Of a stretch of DNA of 64,000 nt, positions 27,228 through 38,900 are shown piece by piece. The stretch is taken from contig CAWEXD010000003.1 of assembly GCA_963812945.1 (NCBI GenBank), positions 310,001-374,000 on the forward strand, given 5' to 3'. The translations under genes were made by a program, and so were the position numbers. Origin of the DNA: DASRDR01 sp963812945 [NCBI: uncultured Candidatus Rokubacteria bacterium] (lineage in GTDB: Bacteria > Methylomirabilota > Methylomirabilia > Rokubacteriales). The notes beneath the pieces are model-generated. The model ran no database searches. It was not told the origin of the DNA and saw only the letters and a program-made list of their open reading frames with translations. The number at the start of each line of letters is the position of its first letter. Positions within the stretch are counted from its first letter, which is position 1.

Positions 27228-27697
27228 GGTGCGGTCTCCTCGACCCGGTCGGCAGCGCGCCGGGAGAGGCCCGCCGCGAGGAGGAAGACGGCGGCGATCA
27301 GCGCGGCCACCGGGATCGGGAGGAGGTAGCGTCCGGGATCCCAGAACGCGGCCACCATGAGGAAGCTCGGCAGGCCCACCGTGCCGAAGAGGAGCAGCCG
27401 GCACCCGGCGCGGCGCGAGCCCTCGCCCCAGCGGGAGCGTGCCATCCACGGCACGTAGTGGAGGTTCAGGACCGGCAGCGCGATCGCCGCGATGTGGCCG
27501 AGCCGCACCAGCCGTCGGGGCACGTCGTCGACTGCCCGGAACCCGGGAGGCGCCGCGACCGGGCCCCCGAAGGACCAGAGTCCCAGCACCGCGCCGACGG
27601 CCATGCTGGCGCCGATCATCCACCAGGCCAGCCGGATGTTGGCGCGGCCCACGGCTGGACGGGTCCCCGTCGCTTCCTCGCACCCTCGAGCGTTCAT
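27224..27697 (-). CDS. small polytopic membrane protein coupled to radical SAM gene
   Basis: 157 aa from ATG 27695-27697 with Shine-Dalgarno GAGGAG 7 bp upstream. Four hydrophobic segments: LAWWMIGASMAVGAVLGLWS, LGHIAAIALPVLNLHYVPW, LLLFGTVGLPSFLMVAAFWD and LPIPVAALIAAVFLLAAGL. HIAAIALPVLNLHY places two histidines near one membrane face, which could bind haem or metal, an inference only. I recognise no family. Overlap with the radical SAM start implies a joint function. Confidence 0.75.
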   Translation of the reverse strand: MNARGCEEATGTRPAVGRANIRLAWWMIGASMAVGAVLGLWSFGGPVAAPPGFRAVDDVPRRLVRLGHIAAIALPVLNLHYVPWMARSRWGEGSRRAGCRLLLFGTVGLPSFLMVAAFWDPGRYLLPIPVAALIAAVFLLAAGLSRRAADRVEETAP

Positions 27698-28033
27698 CCT
27701 GGCTCCTCGCTTGCCACCCTGGAACAAAGGCAACGCGGATGCCACGAGGTGCGATCCACGAAAATACGGGAGGTTGCGATGGCCGTGGATCGGGCGATCC
27801 CTGGACACCCGGTGGAGGAACCCCCAATTTTGGGGGGAGCGACTTCCTGGCCGAGGCGTACCGGGTGGACGGCCAGCTCGTCGCGGGCTCCGCGTGCCTG
27901 GTGGGGCGCATCGGGCCGAGGCCCTCGTTCAGGAGGCCGCCCGCCCTCGCTGACAGCCCCGAGGCGGGGGTCCGCGACGCGGATGGGGCATGGCCGCCGG
28001 GGGTCGGACGGCGGAACGCCCGGAGCGTGTGCG
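27698..28033. other. intergenic stretch with possible gene debris
   Basis: About 335 bp without a convincing gene. On the plus strand GGGAGG precedes ATG 27779, reading MAVDRAIPGHPVEEPPILGG. If one base is added to the G6 run near 27836 the reading continues SDFLAEAYRVDGQLVAG and ACLVGRI before decaying. This may be a broken small gene. No tRNA, terminator or insertion sequence was seen. Confidence 0.35.
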
Positions 28034-28039
28034 TAGAAT
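28034..28039 (+). promoter_or_regulatory. -10 box of the ABC-F gene
   Basis: TAGAAT ends 6 bp before GTG 28046. No good -35 is visible. It predicts a leaderless mRNA. Confidence 0.45.
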
Positions 28040-28045
28040 GTGGGG

Positions 28046-29992
28046 GTGATCCAGCTCGAAGCCGTCACCAAGGCCTACGGCGACCGCGTCCTGTTCCGCG
28101 AGGTGACGTGGCAGCTCGGGGAGCGCGAGCGCATCGGGCTCGTCGGCCCGAACGGCATCGGGAAGACCACGCTCTGCCGGATCCTCGCCGGGATCGAGGC
28201 GCCGGACGCGGGCCGCGTGAGCCGGGCCCGCCAGGCGACCGTCGGCTACCTGCCCCAGGAAGCGGCGGGAGAGGTCCGCGGCTCGGTGCTCGCGGAGGTC
28301 TTGTCCGGCTTCCCGGAGGTCTGGGAGGTGGAGCGCCAGCTGGAGGAGCTGGGGGCGCGGCTCCACGAGGCGCCCAGCGAGGCGCTGACGGCCCGCTACG
28401 GGGACCTCCAGCACCGCTTCGAGGCGCTGGGCGGTTACCGCCTCGAGACCGAGGCGCGGGTGGTCCTGAGCGGGCTCGGGTTCCGGGACACGGAGCTCGC
28501 GCGCCCGCTGGTCGAGTTCTCGGGCGGCTGGCGGATGCGGGCGGCCCTGGCGCGGCTCCTCCTCCAGGGGCCGGAGCTGCTCCTCCTCGACGAGCCGACG
28601 AACCACCTGGACCTCGAGTCCCTGGCGTGGCTCGAGAGCTATCTCGACGCGTACGCCGGCACCGTGGTCGTCGTCTCCCACGACCGCTACTTCCTGAACC
28701 GCATGGTCACCGCCGTGGCCGAGCTGTCGCCGGCCGGTGTCCTTGTGTACCCCGGAGACTACGACGATTACCTGGTGCAGCGCGAGGCGCGCCAGGCCTT
28801 GCTGGAGGCGCAGGCCAAGAACCAGGCCAAGCGCGTGGCCGAGATCGAGCGCTTCATCGAGCGCTTCCGCTACAAGGCGACCAAGGCGCGCCAGGTCCAG
28901 AGCCGGATCAAGATGCTCGGGCGCCTGGACCGGGTCGAGGTCGAGGGGCCGGCCCGCCGGATCCGCTTCACCTTCCCGACGCCGCCCCGGACCGGCCGGC
29001 TCGTCGTCCAGCTGCGGGGGCTCCACAAGGCCTATGGCGAGAAGGTCGTGTACGCGGGCGTCGATCTCGACGTCGAGCGGGGTGACCGCATCGCGCTCGT
29101 CGGGCCGAACGGCGCGGGCAAGTCCACCCTCCTGCGGATCCTGGCCGGCGCGCTGCCGGCCGACCGCGGGGGGCCGGTCCTCGGGGCCCACGTGACTACG
29201 CACTACTACGCCCAGCACCAGCTCGATGCCCTCGACCCGGCGCGCACGGTCCTCCAGGAGATGGAGGCCGCCGCGCCTCTGACCGACCGCACCCGGCTCC
29301 GGACCCTGCTCGGCGCGTTTCTGTTCTCGGGCGACACGGTGGACAAGCGCGTCGCGGTCCTGTCGGGAGGGGAGAAGGCGCGCCTCGCTCTCGCCCGCAT
29401 GCTGGTCCGGCCGGCGCCCTTCCTGTGCCTCGACGAGCCCACGAACCACCTGGATCTGGCGTCCCGCGTGGTCCTGGAGGATGCCCTCGCCGAGTTCGCG
29501 GGGACAATGGTCTTCATCTCGCACGACCGTTACTTCATCAACCGCCTCGCGACGAAGGTCGTCGAGGTCCGGGACGGCCGCCTGCTCACCCATCTCGGCG
29601 GGTACGACGACTATCGGTCGGCGCTCGCGCGCCCCGAGGAAACCGTGGCGGCGCCGGTCCCCGACGGCGCGCCGGCCACGCCCGCTCCGGCGGCCCGCGG
29701 ACGGGACGGGGGCACCGCGCGCACGGGCCAGACGGACCGGCCCCGCCGCCGTTCGCGCGTCGATCCGGCCGTGCGAGAGCTCCGGCAGCGTCTCGATGCC
29801 CTCGAGGGCCAGATCCACGCGCTCGAGGCTCGCCTGGCAGAGCTCGGCGCGGCGCTCGCCGATCCCGGCCTCTACGCCGACGGTGAGCGCGCCCGCGCGG
29901 TCACCCTCGAGCGGACACAGGCCGAGGAGCAGGTCGCCTGGCTGCTCCACGAGTGGGAGACGCTCTCCGAGGCGCTGGCCACGCATGAGTGA
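28046..29992 (+). CDS. ABC-F family ATPase (Uup/EttA-like), ribosome-associated
   Basis: 648 aa with two ABC domains and no membrane segments. Domain 1: GPNGIGKTT, FSGGWRMR, LLLLDEPTNHLD. The interdomain linker (EAQAKNQAKRVAEIERFIER..KATKARQVQSR) is the P-site tRNA-interaction region. Domain 2: GPNGAGKST, LSGGEKARLALAR, LCLDEPTNHLD. A C-terminal coiled-coil arm (VRELRQRLDALEGQIHALEA) with a basic linker resembles Uup. ABC-F proteins act on stalled ribosomes. GTG 28046 gives the usual MIQLE-type start; GTG 28040 is possible. Confidence 0.93.
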   Translation: MIQLEAVTKAYGDRVLFREVTWQLGERERIGLVGPNGIGKTTLCRILAGIEAPDAGRVSRARQATVGYLPQEAAGEVRGSVLAEVLSGFPEVWEVERQLEELGARLHEAPSEALTARYGDLQHRFEALGGYRLETEARVVLSGLGFRDTELARPLVEFSGGWRMRAALARLLLQGPELLLLDEPTNHLDLESLAWLESYLDAYAGTVVVVSHDRYFLNRMVTAVAELSPAGVLVYPGDYDDYLVQREARQALLEAQAKNQAKRVAEIERFIERFRYKATKARQVQSRIKMLGRLDRVEVEGPARRIRFTFPTPPRTGRLVVQLRGLHKAYGEKVVYAGVDLDVERGDRIALVGPNGAGKSTLLRILAGALPADRGGPVLGAHVTTHYYAQHQLDALDPARTVLQEMEAAAPLTDRTRLRTLLGAFLFSGDTVDKRVAVLSGGEKARLALARMLVRPAPFLCLDEPTNHLDLASRVVLEDALAEFAGTMVFISHDRYFINRLATKVVEVRDGRLLTHLGGYDDYRSALARPEETVAAPVPDGAPATPAPAARGRDGGTARTGQTDRPRRRSRVDPAVRELRQRLDALEGQIHALEARLAELGAALADPGLYADGERARAVTLERTQAEEQVAWLLHEWETLSEALATHE

Positions 29993-30023
29993 GAGCGGGT
30001 CCGGCCCGGCAGGCTAGCCGGCG

Positions 30024-30857
30024 ATGCCATTCGCGACGTCCAACGGGATCCGCCTCTACTACGAGTGGCACGGCCAAGAGGGCGGGACGCCCGTCGCCAT
30101 GGTCATGGGGCTCGGGGGCGACAGCACGGCCTGGCCGTTCCAGCTGGCGGCGCTCGCCCCGCGCCACCGCGTCCTGGTCTTCGACAACCGCGGCGCGGGC
30201 CGGAGCGATGCCCCCGACACCCCGTACACGACGCGGGGGATGGCCGGGGACCTCCTCGCGCTCCTCGACGTACTGGGCGTCGAGCGCGCCCATCTGCTCG
30301 GGCTCTCCCTGGGTGGAGCGATCGCCCAGGAGGCCGTCCTCGCCGCGCCGGAGCGCTTCGCGAGCCTCCAGCTCCACGCGACCTGGGCGGGGCCGGATCC
30401 CTACCTGGAGGCCCTCGTCGCGGCGATCCGGAAGGCGCGGCTTCAGTTCGACCGCGAGGCCTTCTACCGTGTCCTGAGCGTGTGGCTCTTCACCCCCCGG
30501 TGCTTCGCCACGCAGCCGGAGCTCGTGGAGCTGGTCGTCCAGCGAGCGACCGATCATCCGTACCCGGTCTCGCTCCACGCGTATCTCCGCCAGACCGAGG
30601 CCATCCTGGGGCACGACACGCGCGATCGCCTTCACCTGATTCGATGCCCGACGCTGGTCGCAGTGGGCGCCCAGGACATCATCACGCCGCCCCTCCTGTC
30701 CGAGGACCTGGCGCGCCGCATCCCGGGGGCACGGCTCGTGCTCCTGCCGGATCTCGGGCACGGCAGTCTCTGGGAAGCGCCCCAGACTTTCAACCGCCTC
30801 TGCCTGGACTTCCTCGACGGGGTCGAACCAGCCGGAAAATTGACAGATTCGGGCTGA
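30024..30857 (+). CDS. alpha/beta-hydrolase fold enzyme
   Basis: 277 aa. [18 protein letters not shown] is the oxyanion region, [14 protein letters not shown] the conserved strand, [15 protein letters not shown] the nucleophile elbow (G-x-S-x-G, Ser ~97). The acid lies around [12 protein letters not shown], and the catalytic His is in [11 protein letters not shown]. It resembles 3-oxoadipate enol-lactonase-type hydrolases, but the substrate is unassigned. The start is 31 bp after the ABC-F stop. The promoter of alaC begins inside its 3' end. Confidence 0.9.
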   Translation: MPFATSNGIRLYYEWHGQEGGTPVAMVMGLGGDSTAWPFQLAALAPRHRVLVFDNRGAGRSDAPDTPYTTRGMAGDLLALLDVLGVERAHLLGLSLGGAIAQEAVLAAPERFASLQLHATWAGPDPYLEALVAAIRKARLQFDREAFYRVLSVWLFTPRCFATQPELVELVVQRATDHPYPVSLHAYLRQTEAILGHDTRDRLHLIRCPTLVAVGAQDIITPPLLSEDLARRIPGARLVLLPDLGHGSLWEAPQTFNRLCLDFLDGVEPAGKLTDSG

Positions 30858-30869
30858 CGGGGCTATCAT
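30840..30869 (+). promoter_or_regulatory. strong sigma-70 promoter for alaC-hom
   Basis: TTGACA (30840-30845), 18-bp spacer, TATCAT (30864-30869). It begins inside the hydrolase gene and predicts a start near 30876 and a leader of about 55 nt before GTG 30932. Confidence 0.75.
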
Positions 30870-30931
30870 CCAGCTTCGTTCCCCGCCCACGGGTCCAGCA
30901 TTCCGGTCATTCCCTCGGAGGGGGTCGTCAG

Positions 30932-32110
<1,179 letters not shown>

Positions 32111-32120
32111 GAGACGACCC

Positions 32121-33428
32121 GTGCGCGAGATCGGGATCGGGCTCCTCGGTGTCGGGACCGTCGGCGGAGGCGTACTGAAGATCTACGCCCAGCACCGGGC
32201 CGACCTCGAGGCGCGGGCCGGCTGCGGCCTCCGCATCGTCGCCGCCGTGGCGCGCGACGTCGCCCTCCCGCGGTCGGGACTCGACCCGACGGCGTGGCCG
32301 CTCACCACCGATCCCGACCGCGTCCTCGCCGACCCCGCGGTGTCGCTGGTCGTCGAGGTGATCGGGGGGCTCGAGCCGGCGCGCACGTACGTGCTCCGGG
32401 CGCTCGAGGCCGGCAAGCACGTCGTCACCGCGAACAAGGCGCTCCTGGCCACCCACGGGACGGAGCTCTTCGAGGCGGCGCGGCGGCGCGGCGTCCTCCT
32501 CGGGTTCGAGGCCGCCGTCGCCGGCGGCGTGCCGATCATCGGCGCCCTCCGCGACGGGCTGGCCGCGAACCGGATCCTGTCCCTCTACGGCATCGTCAAC
32601 GGCACGTCCAACTTCATCCTGACCAAGATGACGGACGAGGGTCGCGACTTCGCCGACGCCCTCCGCGAGGCTCAGGCCGCCGGATACGCCGAGGCGGACC
32701 CGACGCTGGACGTGGAGGGGATCGATTCCGCCCACAAGCTGCAGATCCTCGCCTCGGTCGCGTTCCGGACTCGGGTGGATCTCAAGGACATCCACACGGC
32801 GGGGATCGCCCGGCTGGACGCGACCGAGATCGCCTATGCGCGCGAGCTCGGCTACCGGATCAAGCTCTTGGCCATCGCCAAGGTGAGCGACGGCGCGCTC
32901 GAGGCGCGCGTCCACCCGACCCTGATCCCGGCAGGCTCCCCGCTCGCCGCGGTCTCGGGCGCCTTCAACGCGATCTTCGTGACGGGCGACGCGGCCGGCG
33001 ACCAGATGTTCTACGGCCGGGGCGCCGGCCAGATGCCAACCGCGTCTGCCGTCTGGTCGGATGCGATCGAGATCGCGCGGCGGGTGGCCCACCAGCACGA
33101 GGCCCTTGCCGAGGACTTCCCGCTCGCCGGAGAGCGCCGCCTCCGGCTCCGACCGATGAGCGACGTCCGCTCGGCCTACTACCTCCGCGCGATGGTCCAG
33201 GACCGTCCGGGCGTGCTCTCGCAGGTCGCCGGGGTCCTCGGCCGCCACGACATCTCGATCGCCTCGGTGATCCAAAAGGGCCGCGCCGGCGCCGTGCCCA
33301 TCGTCATGATGACGCACGAAGCCTTCGAGCGGAACATGGCCGCCGCGCTGGAGGAGATCGACCGTCTCGGCGTCGTGGCCCTGCCCACCGTCATGCTGCG
33401 CGTGGAGACACAGGACGGCGCGCCCTGA
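32121..33428 (+). CDS. hom: homoserine dehydrogenase
   Basis: 435 aa. GLLGVGTVGGGVLKI is the NAD(P) fold; VEVIGGLEPARTYVL and VTANKALLATHG follow. The catalytic domain has GIVNGTSNFILTKM and AQAAGYAEADPTLDVEGIDS. A C-terminal ACT domain (residues ~350-430, AMVQDRPGVLSQVAGVLGRH) is the threonine-feedback site in this class. It reduces aspartate semialdehyde to homoserine for threonine and methionine. It is cotranscribed with alaC; aspartokinase is 1.3 kb away on the same strand. Confidence 0.96.
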   Translation: MREIGIGLLGVGTVGGGVLKIYAQHRADLEARAGCGLRIVAAVARDVALPRSGLDPTAWPLTTDPDRVLADPAVSLVVEVIGGLEPARTYVLRALEAGKHVVTANKALLATHGTELFEAARRRGVLLGFEAAVAGGVPIIGALRDGLAANRILSLYGIVNGTSNFILTKMTDEGRDFADALREAQAAGYAEADPTLDVEGIDSAHKLQILASVAFRTRVDLKDIHTAGIARLDATEIAYARELGYRIKLLAIAKVSDGALEARVHPTLIPAGSPLAAVSGAFNAIFVTGDAAGDQMFYGRGAGQMPTASAVWSDAIEIARRVAHQHEALAEDFPLAGERRLRLRPMSDVRSAYYLRAMVQDRPGVLSQVAGVLGRHDISIASVIQKGRAGAVPIVMMTHEAFERNMAAALEEIDRLGVVALPTVMLRVETQDGAP

Positions 33429-33470
33429 GGGGCGCGCGCCAACGTCGTGCCGCGGAGCCCGGGGGCCCGG

Positions 33471-34658
33471 CTATCGCGCCAGGGTCAGGACCACGTCGGC
33501 CGAGGCTGGATCCCCGTAGGCGGCCTCACTCAGCCGGCACTCGAGACAGGGCACGGCCTGCGCGAGCCGACGGCAGCGCGCCCGGAGCGTGTCCAGGTCG
33601 GGCGCGGGGCGCGCCCCCGGCGGCCGGAAGATCTCCGACTGCTGCTGCCGGGGTCCCGACCCGAGCAGACACGCCTCAAGCCGATCCGCGGCTTCGACGG
33701 ACGACATCCGGCGCAGCGAGAGGGTTTCGCCGATGTCCGTGATCGTCGGGAAGACGACGGCCGCGACGTCACCCCCGGCCGTACGGGCGACGCCGAGCGC
33801 ATCGACGAGCTGGGCCGGGCTGAGGCCGGCCCGGCCGTCGCTGAACGTGTAGAGCGGGAGCCGGGGCCCGGGAACCCGCTCCCGCAGTCCGCGCTGGAAC
33901 TGGTACCCGCGGGCGCGCAGTCGCTCCCCCAGATCCGCGAACAGCTCGCGCGTTCGAGGGCGGAGGGTGACGATCGTGGGCATCCCGCGGGCGCGCGGCC
34001 GGGCCTCCGTCAGGGACACGCGAACGCGGTCGTTCGCGACGTAGTGGATGCCGCCGGCGCCGGAGCGCAGGAGGTGCAGCAGGAGCGTGGTCTTGCCGGC
34101 CGCGGTGGGGCCCCCGATGACGACCACGCGGCGGGCGACGGCCACGGCCGCCGCGTGCAGGAGGAGGCCGTGGTCTCCCGCGTGCCCCATGGCGAGCTCC
34201 CGTACGGCGCGCATGAGGGCGACCCGGGCGGCGAGGTTCCCGGGCTCCGCGAGGACGACGAACGTCCGACCGCCGGCGGCCACGCGGTAGAACAGCGCCG
34301 CTTGCTCGTGCCACACGGTGAAGGTCGGCCCCGCCCATCTCGGGAACGAAAGCACCCGGCGGTCGAGGGCGAAGGCGTCGACGCTCCCGCCCTCGGGGGC
34401 GCTCCCCAGGGCCAGCGTCGCCCGGTAGGCGTCCAGGTTCTCGACGAGCGTCACACGGCAGTCGGCCTCCCCGTCAGGAAGGCGCTCGAACGAGGGGCAG
34501 AGGAACTCCTCCAGCCAGGACAGGGTGGCGGGGTCGCCCGTGACGACCCGCACCCTCAGGCCGTCATACCCGAGGGTCAGGCTCGCTCCGGGCCCCGCCA
34601 TGACGGCGCCCGCGTCGATCGGCCGTGCGCGGTGACCCGGCGTCGCTCCGCTCGTCAC
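33471..34658 (-). CDS. HPr-kinase-like P-loop protein
   Basis: 395 aa from GTG 34656-34658, chosen because a -10 box TAGACT lies 7 bp upstream; ATG 34601 is an alternative start. The Walker A loop is VIGGPTAAGKTTLLLHLL near the middle, then HYVANDRVRVSL, a pattern like the HprK/PEP carboxykinase-type kinase core in which aspartate/arginine residues follow the P-loop. The N-terminal ~150 residues (TLGYDGLRVRVV, LVENLDAYRATLAL) are unrelated to the HprK receptor domain. Genes of this type are common as solitary kinases whose targets are unknown. A C-terminal CLECRL could bind metal. Confidence 0.7.
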   Translation of the reverse strand: MTSGATPGHRARPIDAGAVMAGPGASLTLGYDGLRVRVVTGDPATLSWLEEFLCPSFERLPDGEADCRVTLVENLDAYRATLALGSAPEGGSVDAFALDRRVLSFPRWAGPTFTVWHEQAALFYRVAAGGRTFVVLAEPGNLAARVALMRAVRELAMGHAGDHGLLLHAAAVAVARRVVVIGGPTAAGKTTLLLHLLRSGAGGIHYVANDRVRVSLTEARPRARGMPTIVTLRPRTRELFADLGERLRARGYQFQRGLRERVPGPRLPLYTFSDGRAGLSPAQLVDALGVARTAGGDVAAVVFPTITDIGETLSLRRMSSVEAADRLEACLLGSGPRQQQSEIFRPPGARPAPDLDTLRARCRRLAQAVPCLECRLSEAAYGDPASADVVLTLAR

Positions 34659-34665
34659 GGCGGAG

Positions 34666-34671
34666 AGTCTA
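34666..34671 (-). promoter_or_regulatory. -10 box of the HprK-like gene
   Basis: TAGACT on the minus strand, 7 bp before GTG 34658. No good -35 match. It is divergent from the lysC promoter. Confidence 0.4.
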
Positions 34672-34714
34672 GCACCGAGGCGAGCGGCACCGAGAGCGCG
34701 GCGGGGGCGCGCGC

Positions 34715-34744
34715 TTGAACGCGCGCGGGCCGTTGCGGTAGCAT
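34715..34744 (+). promoter_or_regulatory. sigma-70 promoter of lysC
   Basis: TTGAAC (34715-34720), 18-bp spacer, TAGCAT (34739-34744). Predicted start near 34751, 14 nt before ATG 34765. Confidence 0.6.
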
Positions 34745-34764
34745 GACCGACGCATGAGTCGATC

Positions 34765-35979
34765 ATGGGCCTGATCGTTCAGAAGTACGGCGGCTCGTCG
34801 GTGGCCGACGCGCAGAAGATCCGGGGAGTGGCCCGGCGCGTCATCAAGACGGCCAAGGCGGGGCACGGCGTCGTCGTCGTGGTCTCCGCCATGGGCAAGA
34901 CGACCGACGGGCTGATCCGCCTGGCCCAGAGGGTCACCGCGACACCGCCCGAGCGCGAGATGGACATGCTGCTCGCGACCGGCGAGCAGGTCTCCATCGC
35001 GCTCCTCGCCATGGCGATCGACGCGGCCGGCCACAAGGCGCGCTCGTTCACGGGCGAGCAGGCCGGCATCCGGACCGACTCTGCCCACACCCGGGCCCGG
35101 ATCGTCGGGATCGACGGCGACAAGGTCCGACGGGCCCTCGACGACGGCCACATCGCGATCGTGGCCGGGTTCCAGGGCGTGACCGAGGAGGACGACATCA
35201 CGACCCTCGGCCGCGGCGGCTCCGATCTCACCGCGGTGGCCCTCGCCGGGGCGCTGCACGCCGACGTGTGCGAGATCTACACCGACGTGGACGGCGTCTT
35301 CACGGCCGACCCGAACATCGTCCCCGAGGCGAAGAAGCTCGACCGGATCTCCTACGACGAGATGCTCGAGATGGCGAGCCTGGGAGCCAAGGTGCTCCAG
35401 GCCCGGTCGGTCGAGCTCGCGAAGAAATACGGCGTGCCGGTGCACGTCCGGTCGACGTTCAAACGGAATCCGGGTACGCTCGTGACGCGGGAGGACCCGA
35501 ACATGGAAGCCGTCGTCGTCACGGGGATCGCCCACGACCGGGGCCAGGCAAAGGTCACGATCCGGGGCGTGCCGGACCGGCCGGGGATCGCCGCCCAGGT
35601 GTTCGGCACGGTCGGCGACCACGGGATCGTCGTGGACATGATCGTCCAGAACGTGAGCCGCGACGCGATGACCGACATCTCGTTCACGGTCCCCCGGGGA
35701 GACCGGCCGACGGTCGTCGCCACGCTCGAGGAGGTCGCGAAGAAGATCGGCGCCGAGAGCGTGACCTACGACGACCGGATCGCCAAGGTCTCGATCGTCG
35801 GGGTCGGGATGCGCAGCCATTCGGGCGTCGCGGCCCGCATGTTCCGGGCGCTGTCCCGCGAGGGCGTCAACATCCACATGATCTCGACGTCGGAGATCGC
35901 GGTCTCCTGCGTGATCGAGGACAAGTACGTGGAGCTGGCCGTCCGGGCCCTCCACGACGCGTTCGAGCTGGCGGCCTGA
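34765..35979 (+). CDS. lysC: aspartate kinase
   Basis: 404 aa, the usual monofunctional length. [15 protein letters not shown] is the kinase signature, [13 protein letters not shown] and [18 protein letters not shown] the nucleotide and aspartate sites, [13 protein letters not shown] the substrate loop. Two ACT domains follow ([20 protein letters not shown] and [19 protein letters not shown]), the feedback site for lysine/threonine. It phosphorylates aspartate, the first step towards lysine, methionine and threonine; hom is encoded 1.3 kb upstream. Confidence 0.97.
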   Translation: MGLIVQKYGGSSVADAQKIRGVARRVIKTAKAGHGVVVVVSAMGKTTDGLIRLAQRVTATPPEREMDMLLATGEQVSIALLAMAIDAAGHKARSFTGEQAGIRTDSAHTRARIVGIDGDKVRRALDDGHIAIVAGFQGVTEEDDITTLGRGGSDLTAVALAGALHADVCEIYTDVDGVFTADPNIVPEAKKLDRISYDEMLEMASLGAKVLQARSVELAKKYGVPVHVRSTFKRNPGTLVTREDPNMEAVVVTGIAHDRGQAKVTIRGVPDRPGIAAQVFGTVGDHGIVVDMIVQNVSRDAMTDISFTVPRGDRPTVVATLEEVAKKIGAESVTYDDRIAKVSIVGVGMRSHSGVAARMFRALSREGVNIHMISTSEIAVSCVIEDKYVELAVRALHDAFELAA

Positions 35980-35992
35980 GGGGCGGAGGCGG

Positions 35993-38900
35993 TCAGGGCT
36001 TCGGGACCGGCCCGGGACGGCCGGGCGGGGGGACCGGGTTGGCCGCCGGCCCCAGGCGCGCCAGCGAGTCGCGCGCCCACTGGGCGAGGGCCGGGTCGAC
36101 GCCGGGCCGCGCCGCGAGCTTCCGCAGCACGATCCCCGCCTCGCGGTCCATCTGGCGCGCCACGTAGGCTTGCGCCGCCCCTTGAAGACCCCGCGCCGCC
36201 CAGGGTGAATCCGCGTAGGCGTACGTGGCGCCCAGGTAGGCGCCGATCGCCGCCTCGTAGTCTCCCCGCGCGCGCAGGGCTTCCCCGAGCCAGAACTCCG
36301 CCTCCGCGGCCAGGCGCGAGTCGTCGGCGCGCCGGGCCACCTCGAAGGCCTGCTGGGCCGCGTCCCAGCGCTTCGCGCCCGCGAGGAGCTGGCCACGGCG
36401 GAGCTCGAGCCCGGGTCCCGCGGCGTCGTGGGGGAACTGGCGGAGGAAGGCGTCGATGGCCGTGAGCGCCCGATCCCCTTGCCCCTGCGCCTCGAGCGCC
36501 CGGACGAGAACGAGGTGCGCCCGCACGGCGCGGGAATCGTCCGCCGGCACCTCCCGGAGGAATCCCTCGGCGGCCCGCTGCGCCTCGGCGCCGTCGCCCG
36601 CGGCGAGCGCCGTCTCGGCCAGCCCGAACCACGCATCGGCCCGCCCCGTCCCGGACCCGGGCCGCGCCAGGAGGTCTCGGTACGCCTGGCGGGCGACGTC
36701 CGGCCGCGTGTCCGCGGCCGCCGCCAGCCGGAGCAAGGCGTCCGTGCCGTAGTCGCTCGCGGCGTGCTCCCGGAGGAGCCGCTGGGTCCACGCCTGGGCC
36801 TCGCCGAGGTCCTTCCGGTCCAGGGCGGCGGCAACGAGCCCGTAGAGCACGGCCGGCGCCGCCGCGTGGCGCGGGAACCGGTCGACGAAATCCGTCGCGC
36901 GCTCGCGGAACGCGTCGCGGTCCTGGCGCTGCACGGAGACGAGGACGCGGCCGTACGTGGCCGCGGTCGCGACGTCCACCGCGGCGAAGCGCGCGCGCCC
37001 GAGGGCGTCCTCGGCCTCGGCGAGGCGATTCTGCGCCAGCGCCGCCAGGCCCACGCCGAGCCAGCTCGAGGGCTCTTGCGGGGTCGCGCTCGCCGCGAAG
37101 CGGAACTGCCGCTCGGCCTGGTCGTACTGGCCGAGCTCGTAGTGGGCGATCCCGAGCGCACGGCGGGCCAGACCCTGCACCGCGAGGTCGGCGATACGGG
37201 GGGCGATGGGCTCGAGGACCTGGATCGCGTCGGCGTAGGCCCCGGTGCGGAGGGCCAGGATGCCCCGGTTGACGAGGACGGCGTCGGCGTTCCGGAGCCC
37301 GGGCGGGGGCGCCGAGACGCCGCGGAGCGCGTCCAGGGCCTCGGCCTCCTGGCGCTCCCGGAGCGCGATGTCCGCGACGGCGAGAAGCGCGAGCGCGCGG
37401 GTCTCCAGATCCGCCTTCGCGGCGACGTCCCGCCACTCGCGGATGGCGCTCGCCGCGTCCCCGTCCCGCAGAAGGGCCCAGCCAAGCGTCAGACGGGTCC
37501 GCGCCGCGGCGGGGGAGCCCGGGTAGTCGCGAAGAGCCGTCCGCAAGACGGCCACCGCGCGGTTCGGGTCGTCCCCGCGGAGGGCGCTCTCGGCGACCAG
37601 CAAGAGCGCGCCTTCGCGCAGCTCCGGCAGGATCCCGGCCCGCAGGAGCGCCTCGCCTTCGCGTCGGGCGGCGGCGGTATCGTTCTCGCGCAGGGCAATC
37701 AGGCCCAGCCGATACGTCGCCCGCTGCGCGACGGCCTCGTCGCGGCCGCGGTCCCGGAGCTCCCGGAAGTGGTCCTTGGCCTCGAGGAGCCGGCCATCCT
37801 GCTCGAGGACCTCCCCGAGGCGATAGCGCACGAAGTCCTGGGTCGGCGGCTCGAGCGGCAGGAGCAGGAGCTCCCGGTAGATGTCGGTCGCCTCGCCGCG
37901 GGCCCCGCGCGTCTTCGCGGCATCCGCGATGAGGAGGAGGGCCGCCGGGACGAGGGGATCGCGCGCCGAGTCCGCCTTGAGCTGACGCGCGGCGCTGGCG
38001 GCGCGCGCGGTATCGCCCAGCGCGAGGTGGGCGCGGACGAGACCCGCCCGGATCTGCGCCCGAAGCTCCGGCCGGGGCCCGGCGGCCTCCGCCTCCTGAA
38101 AGCGGCGGACCGCGTCCTGCGGCGCGCCCCGCTCGAGCGCGATCCAACCCGCCTGCACGAGCGCGTCGCCTCGAAGGGGGTGGGTCGCCGGCACGGTGGC
38201 GGCGAACCGGGTCAGGAGGTCGAGCCCCCCGTCCAGGTCGCCGAGGCGCGCGACCGCCACGCCGCGCCAGAACGGGATCTCCGTCAGGATCGTGCTCGGG
38301 GCGCCGCTCTGGACGATCTCGTTCCAGAGCTCGACCGCTTCCGCGGGCCGGCCCACCAGGAGGCGCGCGACGCCGAGGAGGAAGCGGGTGACCAAGGCGA
38401 TCGGCTGGGGCGGGACGGCGCGTAGCACACGGTCGAGGGCGGCCTCCGCCTCGGCCGCGTCGCCGCGCCGGAGCGCCAGGAGCCCGAGCCCCAGCTCCGC
38501 GTGTAGCCCGAGCGGCGGAGGCGGACCCAGCGCAAGGCCGGCCCGGTAGTGCTGCTCGGCGCGGGCCGCCGCGGGCGAGCCCGGTGCCGTCCCCTCGAGG
38601 AGCGCCAGCTCACCCAGCCAGACGTGCGCCGACGCCGCATGAGCGCCGCGCGAATCGACGGCGAGGCTCTCCTCGAAGGCCGCGCGCGCCTCCCGGTAGT
38701 TGCCCGCCGTGACTCTCGAGACGCCGCAGTCGGCCAGCGCCGTGGCGCGCCCGAACATCAAGGTACACGCGAACCCGCCGGGATCCCCCGCCGGTGGAAG
38801 GGGCTTGCTCACCGCGGAGACGAACCGCGGGGCCGGGGCGCGCCCGAGGTCCAGCTGCGGCGTCGGGACCGGCGGCGGAGAGGGTGGGTCGAGCCCGGGC

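Noticed and set aside
27779-28036. Small plus-strand gene with GGGAGG and ATG
   Set aside because: Only the first ~20 codons look protein-like in frame; the rest becomes Arg/Ser-rich and needs a frameshift to make sense, so it is kept only as possible debris.
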